From positions 1 to 64,000 of the forward strand of contig NZ_JAYGHM010000015.1 of the NCBI RefSeq assembly GCF_034931125.1: a stretch of 64,000 nt of DNA, read 5' to 3'. Positions 44,885 through 53,286 of this stretch are shown one piece after another (within the stretch, counting starts at the first letter, position 1; each line of letters starts with the position of its first letter). The translations under genes were made by a program, and so were the position numbers. The DNA comes from Rivularia sp034931125 (lineage in GTDB: Bacteria; Cyanobacteriota; Cyanobacteriia; Cyanobacteriales; Nostocaceae). The notes below the pieces were generated by a model. That model worked only from the letters and a program-made list of their open reading frames with translations. It was not told the origin of the DNA and did not search any database.

Positions 44885-45562
44885 ATGGTCAAACAGCAAA
44901 CTGTAGACGAACAAGCAAATTTACAAGCAACCCCTAGCCTGACACCCGCCCAAGAGTTTTTGCAAGAACTTTGGGATGAGCATCTGCGACACGAGTTTGG
45001 CACTCACAACGTTGAAGATGCTCTTGCCACGATGGTTGAGGATGCTTATGTTAATGACATTCCGGTAATGACCGGGGGAGTAGGGAAACCAGCACTGCGC
45101 GAGTTTTATTCCAAATACGGCATTCCACAAATACCGCCAGACATAGAGCTAATCCCAATCTCGCGCACGATTGGAACCGATCGGCTTGTCGATGAAATGC
45201 TGGTTAAGTTCACTCATACCATCCGAATGGACTGGATGCTACCTGGCATTGCTCCGACTCTTAAACGGGTTGAAGTGGCATTGGTAGCGATCGTTCAGTT
45301 CCGTGGCGACAAGCTAGCCCACGAACACATCTACTGGGATCAGGCGAGCGTATTGGTTCAAATCGGCTTGCTCGATCCTAGTACGTTACCCGTTGTAGGC
45401 GTTGAAAGTGCGCGTAAGGCAGTCGATCCGAGCTTGCCCTCAAATGCACTGATCGATCGTGCCAACGATTCCCTACGGGATAGCTTCGCTTCACGCGACT
45501 CAGTGAACAATGACCTCAAAAGGAGAAATCATGACAACTACATACCATCACAGTGCGGGTGA
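44885..45562 (+). CDS. NTF2/SnoaL-like protein
   Basis: A 225-residue protein with an NTF2/SnoaL-like cone fold, best seen as EFLQELWDEHLRHEFGTHN, a motif with a Glu/Asp-rich stretch (ALATMVEDAYVNDIPVMTGG), LREFYSKYGIPQIPPDIEL and VQFRGDKLAHEHIYWDQAS. Relatives are often labelled carboxymethylenebutenolidase-like or ester-cyclase-like, but no activity can be assigned. The GMC oxidoreductase start overlaps its 3' end by 32 bases, so the two genes are coupled and probably act together. It starts at ATG with GGAG upstream. Confidence 0.85.
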   Translation: MVKQQTVDEQANLQATPSLTPAQEFLQELWDEHLRHEFGTHNVEDALATMVEDAYVNDIPVMTGGVGKPALREFYSKYGIPQIPPDIELIPISRTIGTDRLVDEMLVKFTHTIRMDWMLPGIAPTLKRVEVALVAIVQFRGDKLAHEHIYWDQASVLVQIGLLDPSTLPVVGVESARKAVDPSLPSNALIDRANDSLRDSFASRDSVNNDLKRRNHDNYIPSQCG

Positions 45563-47123
45563 AATATCAAGTCTTAATACACCAATGCAAGCAATTTTTG
45601 ATTATATTGTGATTGGTGCTGGTTCAGCAGGCTGCGTTGTTGCCAACCGTCTTACAGAAGACCCTAATACTAAAGTATTGCTGCTTGAAGCGGGTGGTCC
45701 TGATACCAAGCCAGAACTTCAAGTTCCGAACTTGTGGCCTACTACACTCTTAGGCTCGGAAGTGGACTGGGCATACTTCACTGAAGGGGAACCTTACTTA
45801 AATAACCGCAAAATTTTCTCTTCACGCGGTAAAGTCTTGGGCGGCAGCAGTTCGATTAATGGCATGGTTTATATACGAGGCAATGAACGTGACTACAATA
45901 GCTGGCAAGCATTAGGTAATATTGGTTGGAGTTATCAGGATGTCTTGCCTTACTTCAAGAAATCGGAAAACCAGCAGCGGGGAGCATCGTTATTTCACGG
46001 GGTTGATGGACCACTTAGCATCACAGATCCACTCTCTCCTGCAAAAGTGTCGCAACGCTTTGTGGAAGCCGCGATCGCACAGGGCTATGAGCAAAATACC
46101 GACTTTAATGGCGTACAGCAGGAAGGTGCAGGACTTTACCAAGTGACCGTGAAAGATGGCAAGCGCCAAAGTACAGCAGTGGCATTTCTGCGTCCGATTA
46201 AAGATCGCCCCAACTTGACTATTCAAACAGGAGCATTGGTGACTCGTTTACTCTTTGAGGGAAAGCGCGCGGTAGGGGTAGTGTATTTTCAAAACGGAAC
46301 GGAGTATCAAGTTAGGGTCAACTCCGAAGTGATTTTGAGTGCTGGTGCCTTCGATTCTCCTAAGCTGCTCATGCTTTCTGGAATTGGACCTGCTGAACAT
46401 CTGCGGGCATTAGGCATTCCTGTGGTTGTTGATTTGCCGGGTGTCGGCCAGAATCTTCAAGATCACCCACTTGCTGTTATTGCCTACCAGTCTACTCAGG
46501 AAGTGTCCCCGGCGCCGAGTAGTAATGGCGGAGAAGCTGGGTTGTTTCTGCATACTAACAATAATTTAGATGCGGCGCCTAATTTGCAATTTACAATTGT
46601 TCCGATTTTATATGTCGATCCTGCTTATGCACGTGCAGGTCCGGCATTCACCATTACCTTTTACATCACCCGTCCCGAAAGTCGTGGTAGTGTAACACTA
46701 CGTTCCTCCTCCCCCTTTGACCCACCGTTGATTCGGGTCAACTATCTTCAGAAGGAATCTGATATGCAACTGATGGTTGAAGGACTTAAAATTTTGCGTC
46801 AGATTGTATACTCCGATGCGTTGAATGAGTTTCGGGGCGAGGAAATTGCTCCAGGGAGTTCCGTGCATAGCGACAAAGCAATCGAAGATTATATTCGGCA
46901 AACGTGCGGTACGGGATGGCATCCTGTTGGAACGTGCAAAATGGGTATTGATCGAATGGCGGTTGTCGATCCTCAACTCAAGGTACGGGGGATTGAAGGG
47001 TTACGAGTTGTTGATGCATCGATTATGCCAACTATGATCGCAGGAAACACAAATGCATCGGCAATTATGATTGGAGAAAAGGCTGCCGATTTGATAAAAG
47101 TTGGAACAAAATTGCCTCAATGA
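45531..47123 (+). CDS. GMC family oxidoreductase (choline dehydrogenase-like)
   Basis: A flavoprotein of about 530 residues that oxidises alcohols using FAD. Features are the dinucleotide motif IVIGAGSAGCVVANRL near the N-terminus, GGSSSINGMVYIRG, GPAEHLRALGIPVVVDLPGV, and the C-terminal catalytic histidine motif CGTGWHPVGTCKMG, then NTNASAIMIGEKAADLI. Substrate is not determinable. The start at 45531 has AGGAGA directly upstream; an ATG at 45510 is less likely. It overlaps the upstream NTF2-like gene, and the AraC regulator follows on the same strand. Confidence 0.95.
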   Translation: MTTTYHHSAGEISSLNTPMQAIFDYIVIGAGSAGCVVANRLTEDPNTKVLLLEAGGPDTKPELQVPNLWPTTLLGSEVDWAYFTEGEPYLNNRKIFSSRGKVLGGSSSINGMVYIRGNERDYNSWQALGNIGWSYQDVLPYFKKSENQQRGASLFHGVDGPLSITDPLSPAKVSQRFVEAAIAQGYEQNTDFNGVQQEGAGLYQVTVKDGKRQSTAVAFLRPIKDRPNLTIQTGALVTRLLFEGKRAVGVVYFQNGTEYQVRVNSEVILSAGAFDSPKLLMLSGIGPAEHLRALGIPVVVDLPGVGQNLQDHPLAVIAYQSTQEVSPAPSSNGGEAGLFLHTNNNLDAAPNLQFTIVPILYVDPAYARAGPAFTITFYITRPESRGSVTLRSSSPFDPPLIRVNYLQKESDMQLMVEGLKILRQIVYSDALNEFRGEEIAPGSSVHSDKAIEDYIRQTCGTGWHPVGTCKMGIDRMAVVDPQLKVRGIEGLRVVDASIMPTMIAGNTNASAIMIGEKAADLIKVGTKLPQ

Positions 47124-47205
47124 TGGTGAAAGCCTCACCTAGCAAGATGTGAATCAGGAAAATCTGCTTATCATAGAGAAACGTGGCATTCGTCAGGAAT
47201 CACGC

Positions 47206-48177
47206 ATGGCTATCAAGACACTCGATCACAGAAACACGATCAGCATTTCTTCTGGTAAAGAGACTTTATCAGCGCAGCAGTCCGTGGCAGTCGCCAAATG
47301 TGCAGAGCTGGCGGCATTAGCCGATCAGCATACTAATGGCAGGGGAGAGGGTTATCATCCAACCGCGATCGCTCCTTTAGTCTTTGTCCGACAAAGCAAC
47401 TCTTCCATCACTATCCAGGAAGTTAGCGAACCCCTATTCGCCATTGTGGTGCAGGGTCAAAAAAAAGTATCACTCAATGAGGAAACGTTTCAGTATGGGA
47501 TTGCTCAGTATCTGATTCTTTCGGTGGATATGCCGCTGAGTGCTTGTATGGTAGAAGCAACCCCTGATCAGCCCTATCTCGGCTTAAAGCTGAAGCTAGA
47601 CCCAGGACAACTCTGTGAGATTATTGCTCAAACAAAGCTGGGTATCAGTCAGAACGAAAGCCCTGTTAGAGGCTGGTGTGTCAGCGATGCCGCGCCATCT
47701 TTGATCGATTGCGTTATCCGGTTAACAAAGCTGTTAGATACACCACAGGACATCTCATTTTTAGCACCGTTGATGATTCGCGAAATCTATTACCGTTTGC
47801 TCACAGACCAACAAGGTGAAGTGGTGCGTCAGATTGCGACCGCTGGCAGTAGTATGCAGCGCATTGCTGATGTGATTAAACAGATTAAAGCTGATTTTAC
47901 AAAGTCGCTGCGGGTTGAGGAGCTAGCAGAGCAGGCGAATATGTCGGCTGCATCATTCCATCGTCACTTCAAAGCTGTCACATCCATGAGTCCGCTGCAA
48001 TATCAAAAGCAATTACGACTGTTAACTGCCCGACAGATGATGCTTGCCGAGGCGATCGATGCCACTCAAGCGGCTTATCGAGTTGGGTATGAGAGTCCGT
48101 CGCACTTCAGCCGCGAATATTCCCGCATGTTTGGTGCACCGCCCATTCGAGATATGGAACGGCTACGGATATCCTGA
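47206..48177 (+). CDS. AraC family transcriptional regulator
   Basis: A regulator of about 323 residues. The N-terminal AraC-N type ligand domain (about 40-200: YHPTAIAPLVFVRQSN, VVQGQKKVSLNEETFQ) is followed by two helix-turn-helix motifs (LRVEELAEQANMSAASFHRHF and AAYRVGYESPSHFSREYSRMF, each in the AraC C-terminal fold). The frame opens at GTG 47149; the ATG at 47206 looks more likely. It sits between the GMC gene and the NTF2/SDR genes, so it probably controls this cluster, sensing a small organic molecule; ligand and target are unknown. Confidence 0.92.
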   Translation: MAIKTLDHRNTISISSGKETLSAQQSVAVAKCAELAALADQHTNGRGEGYHPTAIAPLVFVRQSNSSITIQEVSEPLFAIVVQGQKKVSLNEETFQYGIAQYLILSVDMPLSACMVEATPDQPYLGLKLKLDPGQLCEIIAQTKLGISQNESPVRGWCVSDAAPSLIDCVIRLTKLLDTPQDISFLAPLMIREIYYRLLTDQQGEVVRQIATAGSSMQRIADVIKQIKADFTKSLRVEELAEQANMSAASFHRHFKAVTSMSPLQYQKQLRLLTARQMMLAEAIDATQAAYRVGYESPSHFSREYSRMFGAPPIRDMERLRIS

Positions 48178-48418
48178 ATGCTGTGCATCTTTTGAGAGGA
48201 TCAGGCAAACATCTGCAAGGTTTGTGTATTCAAACTCCTGATTCGTGCTTATAGGATGAAACTATTCAAATACAACCTTCTCTAGCTGCGGTTCGGCGAT
48301 TAGATCTTGCTCCTGCAATGTGCTCTATCACGGCGGCTATATTTTGACCGAGAAAGATGGGCCTTTCAACACTAAAGCAACGATGACTCGAATTGCACGA
48401 AAATTTCAGGAGATTGAA

Positions 48419-49063
48419 ATGATGCGTTATTTAGGTCAGGTTTTCATTAGCACAGGACTGATTGGGCTGCTAGCTATTCCGGCGATGACACAAGCTCGCA
48501 CGGAGGAGGCAGGTTTTCAGTCGAATACGGCTGCGTTTGAGCTAAGTAATGACTCGACCGCATTCAATAAGCCGCCTGCCCTCGATCTGTTTCCAGCACT
48601 TGTAAATTTGGCTCAGGCAACTCAGCCAAATCGAGCAGACGCACAGAAGACTCAGGCGATCGAACAGCGCAATAAAGAAATTGTCCAGCAGTATTTTGAT
48701 CGCTGGCAAAATGGAACTGGCAACTTCTTCGACCTGCTTGCTTCAGAAGCAAACTGGACGATTACGGGTACTGGCACAACTGCGGGTACCTATCGCAAGC
48801 AAGCGTTAATTGATCAGGTCATTAAGCCAACCAGTGCTCGATTATCGACCCCAATTAGACCAACTGTACGCGGCATCTGGGCAGATGGCGACATGGTCAT
48901 TGCCCTGTGGGATGGAGAGGCGATCGCTTGGGACGGCAGACCTTATCGGAACACCTACACCTGGTATTTCAGAATGCAGGACGGTAAAGCAGTCGAAGTG
49001 ATCGCCTTTCTGGATATGCAAGTGTTCAACGACTTATGGACAAGAGTTTCACCGAGAAGCTAG
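48419..49063 (+). CDS. Exported NTF2/SnoaL-like protein
   Basis: A protein of about 214 residues with a signal peptide (MMRYLGQVFISTGLIGLL, cleavage likely after TQA near residue 26) and a C-terminal SnoaL/NTF2 domain (NKEIVQQYFDRWQNGTGNFF, WTITGTGTTAGTYRKQALI, VIALWDGEAIAWDG, YTWYFRMQDGKAVEVIAFLD). The ATG at 48419 is preferred to the frame opening at 48320 because it begins directly with the signal sequence and has CAGGAG before it. No catalytic activity is assigned; the fold often binds hydrophobic or steroid-like ligands. Confidence 0.85.
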   Translation: MMRYLGQVFISTGLIGLLAIPAMTQARTEEAGFQSNTAAFELSNDSTAFNKPPALDLFPALVNLAQATQPNRADAQKTQAIEQRNKEIVQQYFDRWQNGTGNFFDLLASEANWTITGTGTTAGTYRKQALIDQVIKPTSARLSTPIRPTVRGIWADGDMVIALWDGEAIAWDGRPYRNTYTWYFRMQDGKAVEVIAFLDMQVFNDLWTRVSPRS

Positions 49064-49156
49064 TACGGGTTGCCCTAGTCAACAAACGTACAGGCAGACA
49101 TCCTAAAAGCAGCCTAACTGCCAATCAGCTTTAATCACCTACAAGGAACAATCACC

Positions 49157-49891
49157 ATGTCAACTGTTGAGAACAAAGTTATTGCGATTACTGGAGCGAG
49201 TAGCGGTATTGGTGAAGCAACTGCTAGACTGCTGGCTCATCAGGGTTTACGGGTTATGTTAGGGGCGCGACGCACCGATCGACTCGAAGCGATCGCTGCC
49301 GAAATTCGCTCTACAGGTGGCGAAGCAGAATACCGTACCCTTGATGTCACCAACCTCGAAGATATGCAAGCCTTTGTCGATTTTGCCCAAGATAAATTTG
49401 GTCGCCTTGATGTTGTGGTGAACAATGCAGGCTTGATGCCGCTCTCCAGGCTAGAGGTGCTGAAGATCGATGAATGGAACCGCATGATTGATGTGAACAT
49501 TCGCGGTGTACTTCACGGCATTGCTGCTGCGCTACCCCTCTTTAAGCAGCAACGATCGGGGCAGTTTGTTAATCTATCCTCGATCGGCGGGCACAACGTC
49601 TATCCAACCGCAGCCGTGTACTGCGCCACTAAGTTTGCAGTTTGGGCGATTTCCGAAGGATTGCGGCAGGAATCGACAAACATCCGGGTTACAGTGATTT
49701 CGCCTGGAGTGACGGAAACTGAACTTGCCAGCACGATCACGGATGCTGAAGCGGCGGAATGGGTAGAGGGATTTCGTGAGGCAGTAATTCCAGCAGATGC
49801 GATCGCGCGTGCGATTGCCTTTGCGATCGCGCAACCCGCAGAGGTGGATGTGAATGAAATCATTGTTCGACCGATTGGACAAATGAGCTAA
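49157..49891 (+). CDS. SDR family NAD(P)-dependent oxidoreductase
   Basis: A 244-residue classical short-chain dehydrogenase. The cofactor loop is ITGASSGIGEATA near the N-terminus, then NNAG (VVVNNAGLMPL), the catalytic Ser in NLSSIGG and the Tyr-x3-Lys in YCATKFAV. Substrate unknown. It starts at ATG with AAGGAAC upstream. It follows the exported SnoaL-like gene and likely belongs to the same AraC-regulated group. Confidence 0.95.
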   Translation: MSTVENKVIAITGASSGIGEATARLLAHQGLRVMLGARRTDRLEAIAAEIRSTGGEAEYRTLDVTNLEDMQAFVDFAQDKFGRLDVVVNNAGLMPLSRLEVLKIDEWNRMIDVNIRGVLHGIAAALPLFKQQRSGQFVNLSSIGGHNVYPTAAVYCATKFAVWAISEGLRQESTNIRVTVISPGVTETELASTITDAEAAEWVEGFREAVIPADAIARAIAFAIAQPAEVDVNEIIVRPIGQMS

Positions 49892-50048
49892 ATCTCAGAA
49901 GTCGAGAAAACGCCTACATTCTTTATCAGTGTGTGTACGAAAGAATACAAAATCTAGAAGCACCACTGTTGATGATTATAGAGGCGCTAAGAGAATTTGG
50001 TAGTTGCTGGTATGAGCTAATAGGACAGAGCATCTGGAGATTAAACCA

Positions 50049-50840
50049 ATGGCAATTCTGAAACAATTCGCGATTTTATTTGTATTAGGCAGTGTGGGAA
50101 TTGTGATGTTCACGATCACGTCTATTCCTTTAGTCGAGCAAAGGTTAGCAAAACTGTCTCCAGAAATACTGGAAAAAGTGCCGCCATTGTGGATTTTAAT
50201 GCTGCTGCAAGGACTACAGTATTCAACTCTACTAGCAATCAGCATTCTGATCGGAATTGGTTGTGCCTATCGTGTTGGATTAAGCTCCCATTTAATTGAT
50301 CATTGGGTGTTTCACATCGCTAAATCTCCATCTTTTGCCGTTGAGATGAAGTGGAGCTTGGGTGTGGGTGCAGCAGGGGTGATCGTTGTCTTGTTGCTTG
50401 ATCGGTTGATGCAACCTGCCCTACCTGAAGCGCTACAGGCAGCCAATAATAAAGAGTCAAGTTGGTTGAATTTGCTCACAGCAATGTTCTATGGCGGCAT
50501 CACTGAGGAAATTTTGATGCGCTGGGGTTTAATGTCGCTGCTTGTTTGGATCGCATGGAAAGGGCTAAAACAAGGTGTTACGTTGCCAAGTCAAGGGATT
50601 TACCAGGGTGCGATCGTTCTAGCCGCGTTGGTATTTGGACTACTACACCTGCCAGCGACTGCTGCGATCGTTCCCCTCACTCCAGTTGTGATTATTCGAG
50701 CGTTGTTACTGAACGGGATTGCGGGGACTGCGTTTGGCTGGCTGTTTTGGCAATATTCGCTAGAGGCTGCAATGTTAGCCCATATCAGCTTTCATGCTTT
50801 TGCCTTTGTGCTTAACGGTTTACTGGCAAGGTTGGCTTAA
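50049..50840 (+). CDS. CPBP family intramembrane metalloprotease
   Basis: A 263-residue membrane protein of the CPBP/abortive infection glutamic-type protease family. Motif 1 is TEEILMRWG (Glu-Glu-x3-Arg), motif 2 is FGLLHLP (Phe-x3-His) and motif 4 is AHISFHAF. Several hydrophobic helices surround them. Family members include CAAX prenyl proteases (Rce1-type) and bacterial proteins linked to bacteriocin immunity and stress. The natural substrate is unknown. It starts at ATG with TGGAG upstream. Confidence 0.92.
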   Translation: MAILKQFAILFVLGSVGIVMFTITSIPLVEQRLAKLSPEILEKVPPLWILMLLQGLQYSTLLAISILIGIGCAYRVGLSSHLIDHWVFHIAKSPSFAVEMKWSLGVGAAGVIVVLLLDRLMQPALPEALQAANNKESSWLNLLTAMFYGGITEEILMRWGLMSLLVWIAWKGLKQGVTLPSQGIYQGAIVLAALVFGLLHLPATAAIVPLTPVVIIRALLLNGIAGTAFGWLFWQYSLEAAMLAHISFHAFAFVLNGLLARLA

Positions 50841-50914
50841 GTTTTGGAATAGATATCGTAGGGCTAGCACTGCCCCCTTAAGGAACCACAGCATACTTCA
50901 ATCAGGAATTTATC

Positions 50915-51568
50915 ATGCAATATCTTTCACAGGACTTAATCCTTCTTGCACTCAATCCCGAAACTGGGAAAACTCGCTTCTCTTTCTACGCGGCGCTCGA
51001 ATATGGCTTGGTCGGTTCTTTGTTACTAGACTTAATCCTACGAGACAAACTTGAGATCGACAACGACAATCGGGTGATCGGTGCGATCGCAGGCAACACA
51101 GGCGATGAATTCTTAGATCAACGCCTCAATGAGGTTCTGGCATCGTCTCGTCCTCAAACTGCAAGGTTCTGGGTGACTCGTTGGAGACGAAGATACAGAT
51201 GGTTTCAGCCGATTGTGTTGCAGAACTTAGTCAATTTAGGTGTTTTGCAACGACAAGAGCAACGCATTCTGGGTTTATTCCCAACGCGGCGATATTTTCT
51301 CACCGATGAATCGATTCAGCGCGAGATTGTCCAGCAAGTTCGTGCAGCCGTGTTAGAAGGCATTGGACTGAATTCTCGCATGGTAGCCTTGATTAGTTTG
51401 ATGCAAGCCTCTCACCTGACCGATGCGGTGTTCAGACCTGAAGAACGTCCCGAAGCGCGATCGCGAATTAAAGCGATCTCAGCAGGGGAGTTAGTCGGCA
51501 AAGCAGTTTCAATGGCAATTTTCATCATTCAAGCAACCACGATTTTGGGCGCAGTCAATGTCAGATGA
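50915..51568 (+). CDS. GPP34 (GOLPH3-like) domain protein
   Basis: A 217-residue protein matching the Golgi phosphoprotein 3 family (LSQDLILLALNPETGKTRF, ALEYGLVGSLLLDLILRDKL, RIKAISAGELVGKAVSMAIF). In eukaryotes GPP34 proteins bind phosphatidylinositol-4-phosphate; bacterial members are common in actinobacteria, where the role is unknown, and less so in cyanobacteria. It starts at ATG and follows the CPBP protease gene by 74 bases. Confidence 0.9.
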   Translation: MQYLSQDLILLALNPETGKTRFSFYAALEYGLVGSLLLDLILRDKLEIDNDNRVIGAIAGNTGDEFLDQRLNEVLASSRPQTARFWVTRWRRRYRWFQPIVLQNLVNLGVLQRQEQRILGLFPTRRYFLTDESIQREIVQQVRAAVLEGIGLNSRMVALISLMQASHLTDAVFRPEERPEARSRIKAISAGELVGKAVSMAIFIIQATTILGAVNVR

Positions 51569-51599
51569 AATCGTTAGGGATTGTATAGAACAATAGTTT

Positions 51600-51640
51600 G
51601 GACAATTTTTGAAAGCTTTGCTCTCCTCTCAGAATTGTCC
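51600..51640. repeat. Inverted repeat GGACAATT...AATTGTCC
   Basis: Eight bases (51600-51607) recur inverted at 51633-51640 between the GPP34 gene and the NmrA-like gene. It could be a transcriptional terminator stem or an operator of the following gene; it is not followed by a T-run. Confidence 0.45.
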
Positions 51641-51687
51641 GGCGTGTTGGAGCAGAGGAATGCTCAAAATCTAATCAGGAGATTCAA

Positions 51688-52542
51688 ATGATCCTAGTAA
51701 CTGGCGCAACTGGAAATAACGGTCTGGAAATACTTAAGCGTCTCGCCGAGCAAAACGTTCAAGCTCGTGCGATGGTGCGCGATCGCAATCGAGCCAAGGC
51801 AATTGCAAATCTAGGCATCGAAATGGTCGAGGCTGATTTTGATCGCCCTGAAACACTGCCCTCTGCCTTAACAGGGGTCGATCGAGCCTTCCTTGTTACT
51901 AACTCAACAGAACGCGCCGAAGCACAGCAACTCGCGTTTGTTGAAGCAGCGAAACAAAGCGGTGTCAAGCACATTGTTAAACTGTCGCAGTTTGCCGCCG
52001 ATGCTGACTCACCCGTGCGTTTTTTGCGCTACCATGCGGCAGTCGAAGCGGCGATCCAAGCAACCCAGATGGCGTATACGTTTGTGCGCCCCAATCTGTT
52101 TATGCAGGGCTTGTTAAACTTCCGATCGTCGATCGTTGAGCAAAACGCCTTGTACGCTGCGATCGGTGATGCGAAGGTGAGCGTAGTAGATGTCCGCGAC
52201 ATTGCTGACGTTGCTGTAGCTGCTCTAACCGAAGCTGGGCATGAAGGAAAGATTTACGATCTCACGGGTTCGCAGGCGCTAACACATACCGAGATGGCAG
52301 AATATCTCTCCGCCGTGCTGGGTCGTCAGATTACTTTCGTCGATATTTCATCTGAAGCGATGCGGGATGCGTTGCTCGGTGTTGGCTTCCCGATCTGGCA
52401 AGCGGACGGACTCATTGAAGATTACGCCCACTATCGGCGCAATGAAGCAGCAGCGATCGCTTCAGGGATAGCAGATGCGACTGGCAAAGCGCCGCGTCAG
52501 TTTAAGGACTTTGCTCGCGATTATGCAACGGCATTTAGCTGA
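51688..52542 (+). CDS. NmrA-like NAD(P)-binding protein (atypical SDR)
   Basis: A 284-residue Rossmann-fold protein of the NmrA/TMR type (ILVTGATGNNGLEILKRL, then RAMVRDRNRAKAI, FVRPNLFMQGLLNF, KIYDLTGSQALTHTEMAEYL). Members act as redox sensors or NAD(P)H-dependent oxidoreductases such as QOR2-like enzymes. It starts at ATG with CAGGAG upstream. Its product is unassigned. Confidence 0.92.
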   Translation: MILVTGATGNNGLEILKRLAEQNVQARAMVRDRNRAKAIANLGIEMVEADFDRPETLPSALTGVDRAFLVTNSTERAEAQQLAFVEAAKQSGVKHIVKLSQFAADADSPVRFLRYHAAVEAAIQATQMAYTFVRPNLFMQGLLNFRSSIVEQNALYAAIGDAKVSVVDVRDIADVAVAALTEAGHEGKIYDLTGSQALTHTEMAEYLSAVLGRQITFVDISSEAMRDALLGVGFPIWQADGLIEDYAHYRRNEAAAIASGIADATGKAPRQFKDFARDYATAFS

Positions 52543-52690
52543 CTTCCAAAATTGAACGATCGACAAGTGCAACTTTAGCCCAAGGCAGATTTCTGGAATT
52601 GTAAGTTAACGTGCGTGGACTGTTCTTGCAGATGAAACATGAGCTTGAATAAATGATTGCCAATTCTACAGTTTTAAGGTGGTGAATAAA

Positions 52691-52978
52691 ATGATTAAAT
52701 ACAAAGATTTCGCGCCTCGGATTACGGAACGAGGACCCTTCGGCGGAGCTTCCAAATATGAAGTCTTCTCTGAGGTTGTGGATGCTGCAAATCAGTGGAT
52801 TGAAAGTACAACGATACAGGTGATCAATGTTGAAACCGTTGTTTTACCCGATCGCATCGAAGGTACAAGTGATGGTGTCTACGGAGTGACGACCAGTAAT
52901 GCTTTCTACCCAGTGATGATCAGTCAAGGTCTTGCAATCAAGTGCTTTCAATGTGTACGTGTCTGGTACAGAGAATAA
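52691..52978 (+). CDS. Small hypothetical protein
   Basis: A protein of about 95 residues (KDFAPRITERGPFGGASKYE, then VINVETVVLPDRIEGTSDG and a final VRVWYRE). Length and pattern resemble small DUF proteins with a beta-rich core, but I recognise no family. The ATG at 52691 is preferred to GTG codons at 52679/52682. No signal peptide. Confidence 0.6.
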   Translation: MIKYKDFAPRITERGPFGGASKYEVFSEVVDAANQWIESTTIQVINVETVVLPDRIEGTSDGVYGVTTSNAFYPVMISQGLAIKCFQCVRVWYRE

Positions 52979-53080
52979 ACTTCATTGGAGAAAGATTGAA
53001 TTGCATTACTCGCAAACGGTAAACATTCGCGATCAAGTGGAGATATTGCTAACTAGAACTGATCCATCAGGAGGACAATC

Positions 53081-53176
53081 ATGAAACTTCAAACCATTTT
53101 CGGATTACTAACAATCGCTACAGGATTGCTCGGAGGTTCATTTACTCATCCAGCGATCGCGCTCAGGCAACAATGA
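53081..53176 (+). pseudogene. Signal-peptide-only ORF, possible frameshifted remnant
   Basis: ATG at 53081 has a strong AGGAGG ribosome site (GAGGACAATC before it) and encodes a 31-residue peptide that is just a signal sequence (LQTIFGLLTIATGLLGGSF, then THPAIALRQQ) before a TGA. Shifting one base in the AIA region continues as AQATMKDSCRSAPTTM before another stop. A small exported protein may have been frameshifted or truncated here; a genuine 31-residue peptide is possible. Confidence 0.45.
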
Positions 53177-53286
53177 AGGATTCTTGTCGTTCTGCGCCGA
53201 CGACAATGTAATTAATTTTGTTTACCTACTTGCGATCAGTTAACTCAAGTAGTTACAGTCAACCATTTTTTATCTAGGTTAATGAC

